Shown: positions 1-8,172 of the stretch, piece by piece | How the letters are laid out: every line of letters begins with the position of its first letter | Numbering within the stretch: the first letter of the stretch is position 1 | Assembly (NCBI GenBank): GCA_019636285.1 | Contig: JAHBXV010000001.1 | Coordinates: 1 to 64,000 of the forward strand | Direction of reading: 5' to 3' | DNA length: 64,000 bases | From: Planctomycetaceae bacterium | GTDB taxonomy: Bacteria; Planctomycetota; Planctomycetia; Planctomycetales; Planctomycetaceae | Notes under the pieces: generated by a model | What the model saw: the letters and a program-made list of their open reading frames with translations, nothing else | What the model was told of the DNA's origin: nothing | The model's database searches: none | Position numbers and translations under genes: made by a program

Positions 1-6
1 GTAGTA

Positions 7-82
7 CCGTCAAAACCCTCTGGACGTCCGAAGTGTTCCTGAATTTTCAGGGGTCTTCGAGCCGCCAACCGGGTTTTGACGG
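7..82. repeat. 12-bp inverted repeat enclosing a small hairpin
   Basis: CCGTCAAAACCC at 7-18 is the exact reverse complement of GGGTTTTGACGG at 71-82. Inside the 52-bp loop there is a further small hairpin, CCTGA...TCAGG (about 39-52). It lies just upstream of the potassium-channel gene. It could be an RNA structure or cruciform in the leader or the end of an upstream unit; the window edge prevents a decision. Confidence 0.5.
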
Positions 83-130
83 AGGCTCTGAGTCCCCTCG
101 CAGCAATCCGCGCGCTCGCGAACGGCATCC

Positions 131-1813
131 ATGAAATCGCTTCCTGTCGCCTTGCAGTTCATCACCAACCCATCGCGGCGACGCAATTTGTGGGCGTTGG
201 GAAAGTTGCTGCTGGTCTTCGTCGGCATGGTGTTCGTCTTCACCGTGACGTTCCACTATCTCATGGCGCGCGAGGGGCAGCGGCACTCCTGGGCCACCGG
301 CATCTACTGGGTGCTGGTCGTCATGTCGACGCTCGGCTTTGGCGACATCACCTTCCACTCGGACCTCGGGCGACTCTTCTCGGTTGTGGTGCTGCTGTCG
401 GGGTCGGTCTTCATGCTGGTCCTGCTGCCGTTCATGTTCATTCAGTTCTTTTATGTCCCCTGGATGGAAGCGCAGGCGGCCGCGCGGGCGCCGCGTCAAC
501 TCCCGGCGTCGCTGTCGGGGCACGTCATCCTCACGGGGCTGGGGCTGGTCGAACAGGCCCTGATTCGCATGCTGGCGCGCGCGAAGATTCCGTACGTCGT
601 GCTGGTTGCCGACCTCACCGAAGCCCTGCGACTCCACGACGAAGGCTATTCGGTCATGCTGGGCGATCCGGTCGATCACCTGACGTATGGTTCGGCCCGA
701 GCCAACCAGGCGGCCCTGGTCGTCACGGCCCAGCGGGACACGACCAATACGAACATTGCCTTCACCGTCCGTGAAATCTCGTCGTCAGTGACCATCGTGG
801 CGACCGCTTCGACCGATGCGTCCGTCGATATCCTGGAACTGGCAGGCTGTAATCAGGTGCTGAAACTGGCGGAAATGCTCGGCCAGGCACTCGCTCGGCG
901 CGTTCTCGGCCGCGATGCTCGCAGTCTTGTCGTGGGGCAGTTCGGCAACCTGTTGATCGCCGAGGCAGCCGCTGCCGGCACCGCGCTCGTCGGACGAACC
1001 CTCGCGGAACTGCGTCTGGGAGAAGAAACGGGCGTGACGGTCGCAGGGGTGTGGGACCGGGGACGATTCACGATTGCGGGTCCGCGGACTCGGGTTGAAG
1101 CCGCTTCGGTACTGCTCCTGGCGGGAACGCGCGAAAACCTGGATCGTTACGACAATCGCTATCGGATCGACGGCATTACCGATGGCCGCGTCATCATCAT
1201 TGGCGGCGGCCGCGTCGGTCGAGCCGTTGCCGCGGAATGCGGCAAGCGAAATATCTCATTTCGTATCATCGAGCGTTTGCCGGAACGGGTCCGTAACCCA
1301 GCCGATTATATCGTGGGAGACGCGGCCGAACTGGAGACACTTCAGGCAGCAGGGATCGATGCCTGTTCCTCGGTTGTCATCACGACGCATGACGACGACG
1401 TCAACGTCTACCTCGCGATTTATTGCCGCCGGCTAAGGCCCGATGTGCAGATTCTGGCCCGCGCGAACCAGGACCGAAACGTCTCGACCTTGCACCGAGC
1501 GGGAGCCGACTTCGTTATGTCGTATGCCTCCACCGGGGCGAGCAGCATTTATGATCTTTTGAAGCGCGGAAATATTCTGTTTCTCGCGGAGGGACTGGAT
1601 GTTTTTCGAGTGCCGGTCCCGCCGAGCCTCGTGGGGGATTCGCTGGCGGAAAGCCAGTTCCGCGCCAAGACCGGCTGCACGGTCCTGGCGATCGAAAGAG
1701 CAGGCGACCAGGTGATCGACCCGGGCCCCGATCATCGCCTGGCGTCCGACGAAAGCCTGATTGTCGTGGGGGGTTCCGAGTCCGAAACGAAGCTCTTCGA
1801 GACTTTGTCGTGA
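131..1813 (+). CDS. Potassium channel protein with two RCK (TrkA-N/TrkA-C) modules
   Basis: 560 aa. Two membrane helices (about residues 25-45 and 82-108) flank a pore loop with the filter TLGFGD (67-72), a variant of the canonical K+ filter TVGYGD. A first RCK nucleotide-binding domain starts near 130 (GLGLVE, a degenerate Rossmann glycine motif), followed by a TrkA-C-like region near 262-340. A second RCK (GGGRVG at 358-363, preceded by VIII) and a C-terminal TrkA-C follow. Family knowledge: the two-helix pore plus cytosolic RCK domains forms a ligand-gated K+ channel in the inner membrane. The second RCK looks more intact for NAD(H) binding than the first. The next gene, encoding a CHAD protein, starts 36 bp downstream on the same strand, so cotranscription is plausible. 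Confidence 0.9.
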   Translation: MKSLPVALQFITNPSRRRNLWALGKLLLVFVGMVFVFTVTFHYLMAREGQRHSWATGIYWVLVVMSTLGFGDITFHSDLGRLFSVVVLLSGSVFMLVLLPFMFIQFFYVPWMEAQAAARAPRQLPASLSGHVILTGLGLVEQALIRMLARAKIPYVVLVADLTEALRLHDEGYSVMLGDPVDHLTYGSARANQAALVVTAQRDTTNTNIAFTVREISSSVTIVATASTDASVDILELAGCNQVLKLAEMLGQALARRVLGRDARSLVVGQFGNLLIAEAAAAGTALVGRTLAELRLGEETGVTVAGVWDRGRFTIAGPRTRVEAASVLLLAGTRENLDRYDNRYRIDGITDGRVIIIGGGRVGRAVAAECGKRNISFRIIERLPERVRNPADYIVGDAAELETLQAAGIDACSSVVITTHDDDVNVYLAIYCRRLRPDVQILARANQDRNVSTLHRAGADFVMSYASTGASSIYDLLKRGNILFLAEGLDVFRVPVPPSLVGDSLAESQFRAKTGCTVLAIERAGDQVIDPGPDHRLASDESLIVVGGSESETKLFETLS

Positions 1814-1849
1814 TACCTTGAAGCCCTCGCCCCTGAGAGGCCCTGTGCG

Positions 1850-2773
1850 ATGGCCGTTCTGCTTCCTCCGAAATGGATCACGACCGTCTCGGCGGACGAA
1901 CCGCCCAGCCGTCTGGCCCTCGTCACGCTGACAGGCCGCCTGGAAGCCGTCGTTGCTCTGTTACCTCGCGCGGCGCGGCATGGCGACGATGATCCCGAAT
2001 TGGTGCATCAACTTCGCGTCTGGACCCGCCGTGCGGGTTCCGCGATCGTTCTTTTCGGCGACATTTTGCCCCAGCGCCGCGCGCGATGGATCGCCAGGCG
2101 TCTCAAGCTCATCCGAAAGAGCTGTAACCCGGCCCGCGATGGCGATGTTTTGATCGAACGGGTGATGCAGGAACCAACCTGGTCAAGCCTCCAGCAGTGG
2201 CTCGAAGTGTTGCGCTCCGATCGCCGGAAGGCCCAGCGAAAGCTTCGTCAAGTCGCACGTGACTTGCGACGCGACGAGGACTTCCCCGGCCGTGTCGCCG
2301 CCTTTCTCAAGAAACTCCGGCGGCGCGACTCCAATCGCTCTCCGGAAGTGCTTTTACTGACGGATTGGGCGCGCGAGCGGTTGCGCCCCCTCTCCAGCGA
2401 CTTCTTTTCGTCGATCCCCGCCGACTGGCAGGACGACACCGCGCTCCATCGCCTGCGCGTGCGAACGAAGCACGTGCGCTATGCCCTGGAACCGCTGGCC
2501 GGCTGTTTTTCTGAAGAACTACGAACCAATCTCGTCCCCCAGATTGAGTCACTGCAGGACGCACTGGGCGTGATCCAGGACCTGGCCATCGCGCGCGACC
2601 GGTTGCAGTCCGACCTCAATCAAACCCGCCTGCCCGAGACAACCGAACTGCGGAACCTTTTATCGCGCTGGCACGAAGCGTCCCATCGAGCCAAGGCCTC
2701 GCTGGCGGCTCAATGGCCGGCGGAGAGGTTCGTGGAATTTCAACGTGAGTTTCGGGAGTTGCTGGAAGGATGA
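1850..2773 (+). CDS. CHAD domain-containing protein
   Basis: 307 aa, almost entirely one alpha-helical CHAD domain (about residues 30-300). Conserved signatures seen are ELVHQLRVWTRRAGSA near the N-terminus and DTALHRLRVRTKHVRYALEPL in the second half, the two histidine/arginine-rich helices typical of the family. Family knowledge: CHAD domains bind inorganic polyphosphate through basic helices. No CYTH (triphosphatase) domain is fused here and none is adjacent. It lies 36 bp behind the K+ channel gene and converges on the kinase gene, with its stop 8 bp from that gene's 3' end. Its role is likely polyphosphate binding; a partner is not evident. Confidence 0.85.
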   Translation: MAVLLPPKWITTVSADEPPSRLALVTLTGRLEAVVALLPRAARHGDDDPELVHQLRVWTRRAGSAIVLFGDILPQRRARWIARRLKLIRKSCNPARDGDVLIERVMQEPTWSSLQQWLEVLRSDRRKAQRKLRQVARDLRRDEDFPGRVAAFLKKLRRRDSNRSPEVLLLTDWARERLRPLSSDFFSSIPADWQDDTALHRLRVRTKHVRYALEPLAGCFSEELRTNLVPQIESLQDALGVIQDLAIARDRLQSDLNQTRLPETTELRNLLSRWHEASHRAKASLAAQWPAERFVEFQREFRELLEG

Positions 2774-2780
2774 CGTCGTT

Positions 2781-5486
2781 TTAACGCGAAGGGGGCGGCA
2801 GGAGTTGGACTTCAACATCTTTGAAGATTCCGACCGCGGACTCGGGACCTGAAAGCGCCGAGACGCCCGGGATCATAGTCGGGAATTCCGAGTCCTCGAT
2901 CGAACCGTCTTCGTATTCCAGAATCTGGCGACCATCGACGTAGCCCTTGAGAGTTCTACCGACACAAGCCATAGCGATTTCCAGCTCGTTACCGGGATAT
3001 CCATCCGGTTTATAGTCGACAAGAGTCGTCCACTGGCCGTTGACGATTCTCCCCAGACTAAACTTGAAAGGCCGATAATCGGTGAAGTCGTACACAAAGG
3101 TATAAGTCAGCTGATCGTCGGGAGTCCGGAAGTGGAGATGTAGGCTGCGTCCGCTTTCCTTCTCGACTTTCGCGCGAATGATTGCGTTTCGGGCGGAAAC
3201 GCTCGGGAAGTAAAGACTGGATGCCTCCAGTCGAAGAATGCCGTTTTCATACTGCTGGCCCTTTGAACGGGAATTCTCCTCGTGTTGGTTGACGGCTTTC
3301 GACCCCGCTTTTCGAAATGGGGCATTCTCGACAAGGTTGATGAATTCCTCCTCGGACGTGAGCACTTTTTGCCATGTTCCGGATGCCAACTGCGAATAAT
3401 CGGGCTCGAGTTGCGGATAGCCTCGCTTGTCGCCGCCAATGATGACGCAACGGGGCAATGCCAGACGGAGTTTCTCAATTCCGGCGTCCGTGACTTTTGT
3501 CTCAGTGACACTGACGTGCCGAAGGTTCCTGCATTGGGCGAGATCGGCCAGACCGGCGTCGGTGAGATTCGTGTGATAAATTAGCAGGAGTTCCAGGTCC
3601 GGCAGCAGCTTGAGATCTTTCAGGCAGCGATCCGTAACGTCAGTCCACGCCAGCCGCAGCCTCTTCAGATTCTTCCAGCCGGCAATTGTAGCGGCCGCGT
3701 TGTCCGTGCATTTCGTACCGCCGAAATCGCAATGCACCAGATGGTCGCCGCTCAAGTGAACGAGGTCTGCGTCACGAATCGGAACACCCCACGCGAACAG
3801 GCTGCTCAATTGTCGGGAGTTCGCCAGGTATTTCAGACAGTCGCCCGTCAGGTCATGATTGTTATTCAGCGTGACGATGCGCAGATTCGTGAATTCCTTG
3901 AGTACAGCCAGGTCGCGGTCGCGCAGTGCGACGGATGTGTTCAGTGATAGTTCTTCGATTTCGCGACATTCACGGAGGTCTGCAAGCGGGTTCTCGGGCA
4001 ATTCACTCTTGTTATCAAGCACGACGCCGGTGACAACGAACGCCTCATGGGGGATTTGATCCGGCTTCGAGGCATGAACGATTTCCTTTCCGCCGACTCG
4101 AAGGCGAACATTACCGCCGAGCGCAATCACGGACTCCGCAGCGCGGCGATCAGACTCCAAATGATCCTCGGCAGCGATCTTCGACGGAGAGAGATTCGCG
4201 ACAACCGGAGAAGTATTGGCCGGTACGCTGGCTGGCGCCAGGACCGGGGTTCGGATCGCGGTCTGATTGGCCGGTTTTGACGATACGAGCCACGCCAAGG
4301 CAAGGAATGCAGGTAAGAAGAATGCCATCGCTGCGATTGCGATAATTGTTCGACGCGAAAGTGTTCGGGAAGTGTTGTGGCTGGCTTTGCCAGGGATGAT
4401 CGCCGCAGCTCCGCGATCCAGCAAATCTATCACCTCCCGAGCCGATGAAAATCGTTCCTGGGGCTTCTTGGCGTGTAATCGGGCGATGATGGAGGTCAGC
4501 CACTCGGGCACATCCGGCAGAATTTCATGGATTGCTCTCGGTTGGTCCTCTACGACGCGTTTCAAGACGGCGATCGCTGTGGACGCCCGAAACGGGGGCC
4601 GGCCGCAGGACATCACATACAGAACGCTGCCCAGGCTGAACAAATCCGAGCGATGATCCACCTCCAGACCCTGTGCCTGCTCAGGGGACATATACAGCGG
4701 TGTCCCGGAAATCACTCCGCTTCTGGTCAGGCTGGCGTCATCGCTGGAACGGGCCAGGCCGAAGTCGGTGATCCGGGGGCGTTCTGAACCATTTTCCAGC
4801 AGAATATTCGCTGGCTTGATGTCGCGGTGGATCAAGCCCTGAGCATGAGCAGCTTCCAGACCACTGGCGATCTGTCGGCCAATGGAAACAACCTCATGGA
4901 TACTGAGTGGCCCGGTGGCGTTGATCGCGTCCTGCAAAGTCTGACCGTCGATATACTCCATGACCAGGAAGGGCAACGGCTGTTCCTCGACGGCATGAAT
5001 GCTGACGACATTGTCGTGTCGGACGGCCGCCGTGGCGCGGGCTTCGCGGAGAAATCGTTTTCGCGCGGGGGAGGTCGCTGCCAGTTCAGGTGTCATGACC
5101 TTGATGGCGACGATGCGATGAAGTTTGGCATCGAATGCCTTCAAGACAATACCGCACCCGCCTCGGCCGATGATTGCTTCAACATCGTAGTGCAACAGTC
5201 GGCCGAGCGAGCCTGGCCTGGTGGACGGTTCCAGAAACGACAGGTCCGTTTCTTCGTCGATCTCTCGGCTCCGCATGGCTCCGTGGTCTTCGGCCTGTGC
5301 TCCGGCCATCTGCTGTAGCGCGGGAACGTCGAGAAACTCTCCGGAGCGTTCATGAGCCGTCAGGAGGGCTTTGACTTTGCGAAGCAGTGCCTCGTCCCTC
5401 TCGCACGCCTTCGCAATGTATGCCGCACGTTCCTGGAGGTCGTCAATTTCAAGGGCGGCAAGGAAGATATCCTGGACCTGCATCAT
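2781..5486 (-). CDS. Transmembrane Ser/Thr protein kinase with LRRs and C-terminal jelly-roll domain
   Basis: 901 aa. An N-terminal helical region is followed by a complete Hanks-type kinase domain (about 100-360): glycine loop GRGGCG (107-112), Lys129, HRD (220-222), DFG (241-243) and SPE (267-269). One membrane helix (about 380-402) separates it from an extracytoplasmic part. That part has leucine-rich repeats (about 490-670, e.g. NLRHVSVTETKVTDAGIEKL) and a C-terminal beta-sandwich domain resembling DUF1080/LamG-type modules (about 705-895). All catalytic residues are present, so it should be active. It is the last gene of a minus-strand run with an ECF sigma factor and a secreted protein, a common planctomycete grouping that suggests extracellular sensing linked to transcription. 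Confidence 0.92.
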   Translation of the reverse strand: MMQVQDIFLAALEIDDLQERAAYIAKACERDEALLRKVKALLTAHERSGEFLDVPALQQMAGAQAEDHGAMRSREIDEETDLSFLEPSTRPGSLGRLLHYDVEAIIGRGGCGIVLKAFDAKLHRIVAIKVMTPELAATSPARKRFLREARATAAVRHDNVVSIHAVEEQPLPFLVMEYIDGQTLQDAINATGPLSIHEVVSIGRQIASGLEAAHAQGLIHRDIKPANILLENGSERPRITDFGLARSSDDASLTRSGVISGTPLYMSPEQAQGLEVDHRSDLFSLGSVLYVMSCGRPPFRASTAIAVLKRVVEDQPRAIHEILPDVPEWLTSIIARLHAKKPQERFSSAREVIDLLDRGAAAIIPGKASHNTSRTLSRRTIIAIAAMAFFLPAFLALAWLVSSKPANQTAIRTPVLAPASVPANTSPVVANLSPSKIAAEDHLESDRRAAESVIALGGNVRLRVGGKEIVHASKPDQIPHEAFVVTGVVLDNKSELPENPLADLRECREIEELSLNTSVALRDRDLAVLKEFTNLRIVTLNNNHDLTGDCLKYLANSRQLSSLFAWGVPIRDADLVHLSGDHLVHCDFGGTKCTDNAAATIAGWKNLKRLRLAWTDVTDRCLKDLKLLPDLELLLIYHTNLTDAGLADLAQCRNLRHVSVTETKVTDAGIEKLRLALPRCVIIGGDKRGYPQLEPDYSQLASGTWQKVLTSEEEFINLVENAPFRKAGSKAVNQHEENSRSKGQQYENGILRLEASSLYFPSVSARNAIIRAKVEKESGRSLHLHFRTPDDQLTYTFVYDFTDYRPFKFSLGRIVNGQWTTLVDYKPDGYPGNELEIAMACVGRTLKGYVDGRQILEYEDGSIEDSEFPTMIPGVSALSGPESAVGIFKDVEVQLLPPPSR

Positions 5487-5561
5487 TCGGCTCGCTTGTC
5501 CTCAACCCGTTTCAATCGTGTGTCACTACTAACCAAGGCAATGCCTATGAACGGATTACGA

Positions 5562-6629
5562 TTACCGCTCGACTTGTCGCACAAACGTTCTAGTGTCTCC
5601 AGGAAGCTGAAACGTGTTACCATCAAGTGAAATTCCGTCAAAGGTTCCCGTTCCGGTCTTGAACGTGAGTCGATATGTTCCATCGTCCTTTCTCTCCCAG
5701 GAGAAATGCATCGTCTGGATGAGACGCTTGGCGGCTTCAAATTGCTGAAGGGTCTGTCCGGGACTCGGCTTTTGTGTCGCCAGAACCTTCGGATCGACAG
5801 TCATCACGCCGGTTCCGTTCCGGTGAAAATGGTAGGTGGCTGGAATTCCTCCTCTTGGACCGATGTGGCCGTCCCACTTGCCCACAATCGGGTCATTCCC
5901 CCCGTCGGGCTTTCCGGCCGCAGCTCGCTGGCGCTTTTCGGCATCATCCAGTCGCATCAGCCAGATCGTCACGTCTTCACCCGTCGCGGCGGCTTCATTG
6001 AAGAGCTTGCGAGCCGCCTTTCGGTCGGCGATGCGGTCAAACGCCAGGAAAATGCCCAACGTGAGTTCAGGGGCTTCCAAGGCTGCCAGATCGAATTCGG
6101 CGAGTTCCACCCAGGTTCCGGCAGGCAGGTCGACAATCTGTTTCTTGGTCTCGCGACCCAACGATTTCGACTTGAGAACCAGTGCGTCGCCACGCGTGCT
6201 TTTCTCGTAACGCACCAGCGTGTATTCGATACCGGAAATCTCGATGGGCGACCCCGGCTCCAGTTGGGCAGCTTGTTCAAGGACGATTCGTTCCAGGACT
6301 TGCAGCCCATGAATGGCATTCTTGTCTGCTTCAAGTCGCGTTCCGTAGTTCCGCAAGTCCTGCTCTTTCGCCAGCGAATCCAGCGTGGCGGCGGCACTTC
6401 CGTACTCCCGCCGACGAAGGAGTTCCGACACTTCTTCCCAGACCACCTGATACGCGTCCCTCGGCTTTTCCTCCTTCGCAAGCAACCCAGCGGCGTCCGA
6501 CAACAAGAAAGGGAGCACGCCGAAGAAAAATGCCACATGGAGGAAACAGCGACAACACCATTTCCCGAAAGGCGAGCCGTGGTTCCGGAGGGGAAAAAGA
6601 CTCTGGTTCGAGCTGGAAATTGGTTGCAT
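5562..6629 (-). CDS. Hypothetical membrane-anchored or secreted protein between sigma factor and kinase
   Basis: 355 aa. It has a hydrophobic N-terminal segment (HVAFFFGVLPFLLSDAAGLL, about 31-50), read as signal peptide or anchor. A helical region (about 55-110) and a middle beta-rich part follow. The C-terminal domain (about 250-353) begins DPIVGKWDGH and ends with TFDGISLDGNTF, a pattern like small lipocalin-like or 'GxW' beta-barrel domains. I do not recognise a specific family. The gaps are 96 bp from the upstream sigma factor and 75 bp to the downstream kinase, consistent with one transcript. A role in the same signalling module is inferred only from position. Confidence 0.75.
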   Translation of the reverse strand: MQPISSSNQSLFPLRNHGSPFGKWCCRCFLHVAFFFGVLPFLLSDAAGLLAKEEKPRDAYQVVWEEVSELLRRREYGSAAATLDSLAKEQDLRNYGTRLEADKNAIHGLQVLERIVLEQAAQLEPGSPIEISGIEYTLVRYEKSTRGDALVLKSKSLGRETKKQIVDLPAGTWVELAEFDLAALEAPELTLGIFLAFDRIADRKAARKLFNEAAATGEDVTIWLMRLDDAEKRQRAAAGKPDGGNDPIVGKWDGHIGPRGGIPATYHFHRNGTGVMTVDPKVLATQKPSPGQTLQQFEAAKRLIQTMHFSWERKDDGTYRLTFKTGTGTFDGISLDGNTFQLPGDTRTFVRQVER

Positions 6630-6725
6630 GGCTGCCTCTGTTTGGGAGTTGGCAATGGGTCAGGAGGACGAACGCCGTCATCCCAGAGTCAATGCGCCAT
6701 TCCAGAACAGGGCTTGCCAGAATTT

Positions 6726-7307
6726 TCAGGAAGTTTCTCCGAGGTTTCCGTTGCCCTCCATTTCGTCGCGCAGCCATGCACGCGCGAAAGCCCATAACCG
6801 GCTCGCTGTACGTGGGGAAATGTCCAACGCGCGACTTGCTTCGGGGAGCGTCAGCCCGGCGAAGTAGAGGAGTTGCACCAGCTCAGCCGCTTGCGGATCC
6901 AATTCGTTGAGCTTTTGCAGGGCTTCGTCCAGAGCGAGGAGATCCTCCTGAGGTTCCGGCAGAAACGCCAACGCTGCCTCATCCAGTTCCGCGCGAACCA
7001 GTCCGCCGCCTCGTTTCTGGCGCCCCTTGCGGCGGGCGTTGTCGATTAAAATCCGGCGGATCGCGACTGCCGCGGCTGCGAAAAAGTGCCCCTGGTGATC
7101 CCAAACTTCCGGGTTGGCCCCTCCCGTCAGCCGCAGATAGGCTTCATGGACGAGGGCAGTTGGTTGCAGCGTCTGGCCCGGTTGCTCGGCGGCCAGCCAG
7201 GCAGCAGCCAACTGCCTCAATTCGCTATAAACCAACGGCAGCAACCGGTCGGCCGCCAGCGGATCGCCAGATTCAATCGCCGTAACGATCTCTGAGAATT
7301 CACTCAT
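6726..7307 (-). CDS. ECF-type RNA polymerase sigma factor (planctomycete ECF family)
   Basis: 193 aa from the Met at 7307 (MSEFSEIV); a start 8 codons upstream at 7331 is also open. Region 2 is seen as LLPLVYSELRQLAAAWLA and TALVHEAYLRLTG, and continues through HFFAAAAVAIRRILIDNARRKGRQKRGG. Region 4 is seen as LDPQAAELVQLLYFAGLTLPEASRALDISPRTASRLWAFARAWL, with a clear helix-turn-helix. Family knowledge: this subfamily is typically encoded beside Ser/Thr kinases in Planctomycetes and may be controlled by phosphorylation rather than by a classical anti-sigma factor. No anti-sigma gene is adjacent, which fits. Confidence 0.92.
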   Translation of the reverse strand: MSEFSEIVTAIESGDPLAADRLLPLVYSELRQLAAAWLAAEQPGQTLQPTALVHEAYLRLTGGANPEVWDHQGHFFAAAAVAIRRILIDNARRKGRQKRGGGLVRAELDEAALAFLPEPQEDLLALDEALQKLNELDPQAAELVQLLYFAGLTLPEASRALDISPRTASRLWAFARAWLRDEMEGNGNLGETS

Positions 7308-7770
7308 TGGCTCAGCCGCTCCACGGTTCATTCCCAGCCAGGCTAGTTGATGATATTAGTCCCTCACGGCATTCCCTGCATGGGATTTGGCTGGCAGGCT
7401 GTTCGATTCGAAAGGATCAAGCGACAATCCCGGCGCCAACTTCGCCTCGCTCCGGTGCTCTTCTCCGGTGATACGGCGACGAATTGATTCGCCGTAATAG
7501 CCCGCGTCGAAAGCCTGGAACACGAAAATGAAGGCTTCTCGAGCAATGTTCGGAAGTTGGCGCTCAAGCAAGAGGCACCAGATCGGGCGGCGAAGCGAGC
7601 AAAAAATGCCAACTTCTGACCGCTCTATCACCTGCCCGCAACTCCGAGCAGCCTGAACAAGAACAGTAGACCGCAGTGGAGTGCTGCCTTTTCTACTGTT
7701 CTCCTGCTCCACTGCTCGGCTTTTTCGCCGTCAGGCGCAGGATTGTTTTATTGCCGTCGGCAATATGAGC
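7308..7770. other. 463-bp intergenic region with a compact structured element
   Basis: I see no convincing gene here. A 118-codon minus-strand open frame (7356-7712) has no recognisable motif or domain and runs across the structured element. The notable content is the folded element at 7644-7726, listed separately. The rest is ordinary sequence between the tRNA and the sigma-factor gene. Confidence 0.5.
7644..7726 (+). other. Candidate structured RNA or terminator with A-B-A'-B' (pseudoknot) pairing
   Basis: Four exact pairings can be read directly. The outer stem is CCGAGCAG (7644-7651) with CTGCTCGG (7712-7719). Stem A is AGAACAGTAGA (7660-7670) with TCTACTGTTCT (7692-7702). Stem B is CAGTGGAG (7674-7681) with CTCCACTG (7707-7714). 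The order A-B-A'-B' is that of an H-type pseudoknot, and B' overlaps the outer stem by 3 nt, so those two pairings compete. CTTTTT follows at 7720-7725, giving a terminator-like end on the plus strand. Strand and function are not established. Confidence 0.5.
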
Positions 7771-7856
7771 GGAGAGGGAGGGATTCGAACCCTCGATACC
7801 CTTGCGGGTATACCGGTTTTCGAGACCGGCGCATTCAACCGCTCTGCCACCTCTCC
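7771..7856 (-). tRNA. tRNA-Ser (anticodon CGA)
   Basis: Reading the minus strand gives an 86-nt cloverleaf. The acceptor stem is GGAGAGG/CCTCTCC, and the D arm lies within GCAGAGCGGTTGAATGC. The anticodon stem is CCGGT/ACCGG with loop CTCGAAA (anticodon CGA, codon UCG). A long variable arm, TACCC-GCAA-GGGTA, is typical of class II tRNA-Ser. The T arm is GGGTTCGAATCCC. The CCA end is not encoded. No integrase or element border is near it. Confidence 0.97.
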
Positions 7857-8172
7857 GGACGGTTGAGTTCGACCGGCGGATGATACCCCTGGAACCCGGA
7901 CCGGGCAAGCGGCGAACCGACTGCGTCCACCGGGCAACAGCGTTTTCAGACCGCGATGCACCTTTTTCCCGCCATTTTGGCCGGTCGCATGGCCGCGACC
8001 CATCGGGGAGCGTTCTTCCGCATCAATGTTTCTCCCCGAACGAACGTGCCCCATTTCCCTTTTTTCCCCTTGGCCGCTAGTCTGCTGTCGGACGGAGTCG
8101 CCACTGGCCACGGAGGGCACTTTTCGATTCCTGGGGGCAGCCTGCCATCACCCGGCCTGCCGCGAGACGCTC
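7857..8172. other. 316-bp intergenic region, no feature recognised
   Basis: This lies between the tRNA-Ser (transcribed away) and the start chosen for the next plus-strand gene. The downstream reading frame stays open back to 8026, but that stretch reads as cysteine- and histidine-rich low-quality sequence and is treated as leader. No terminator, promoter or repeat stands out. Confidence 0.4.

Noticed and set aside
7356-7712. A 118-codon minus-strand open frame upstream of the sigma factor
   Set aside because: It has no motif or domain and runs through the structured element. No coupling to a neighbour supports it, so I treat it as non-coding.
7771-7856. tRNA-Ser as the integration site of the element
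   Set aside because: It is over 32 kb from the integrase, with no duplicated tRNA end; the SDR-tail duplication explains the borders.
7681-7866. A 61-codon frame containing GEGGIRTLDTLAGIPVFETGAFN
   Set aside because: This is the well-known artefact of translating the antisense of tRNA-Ser.
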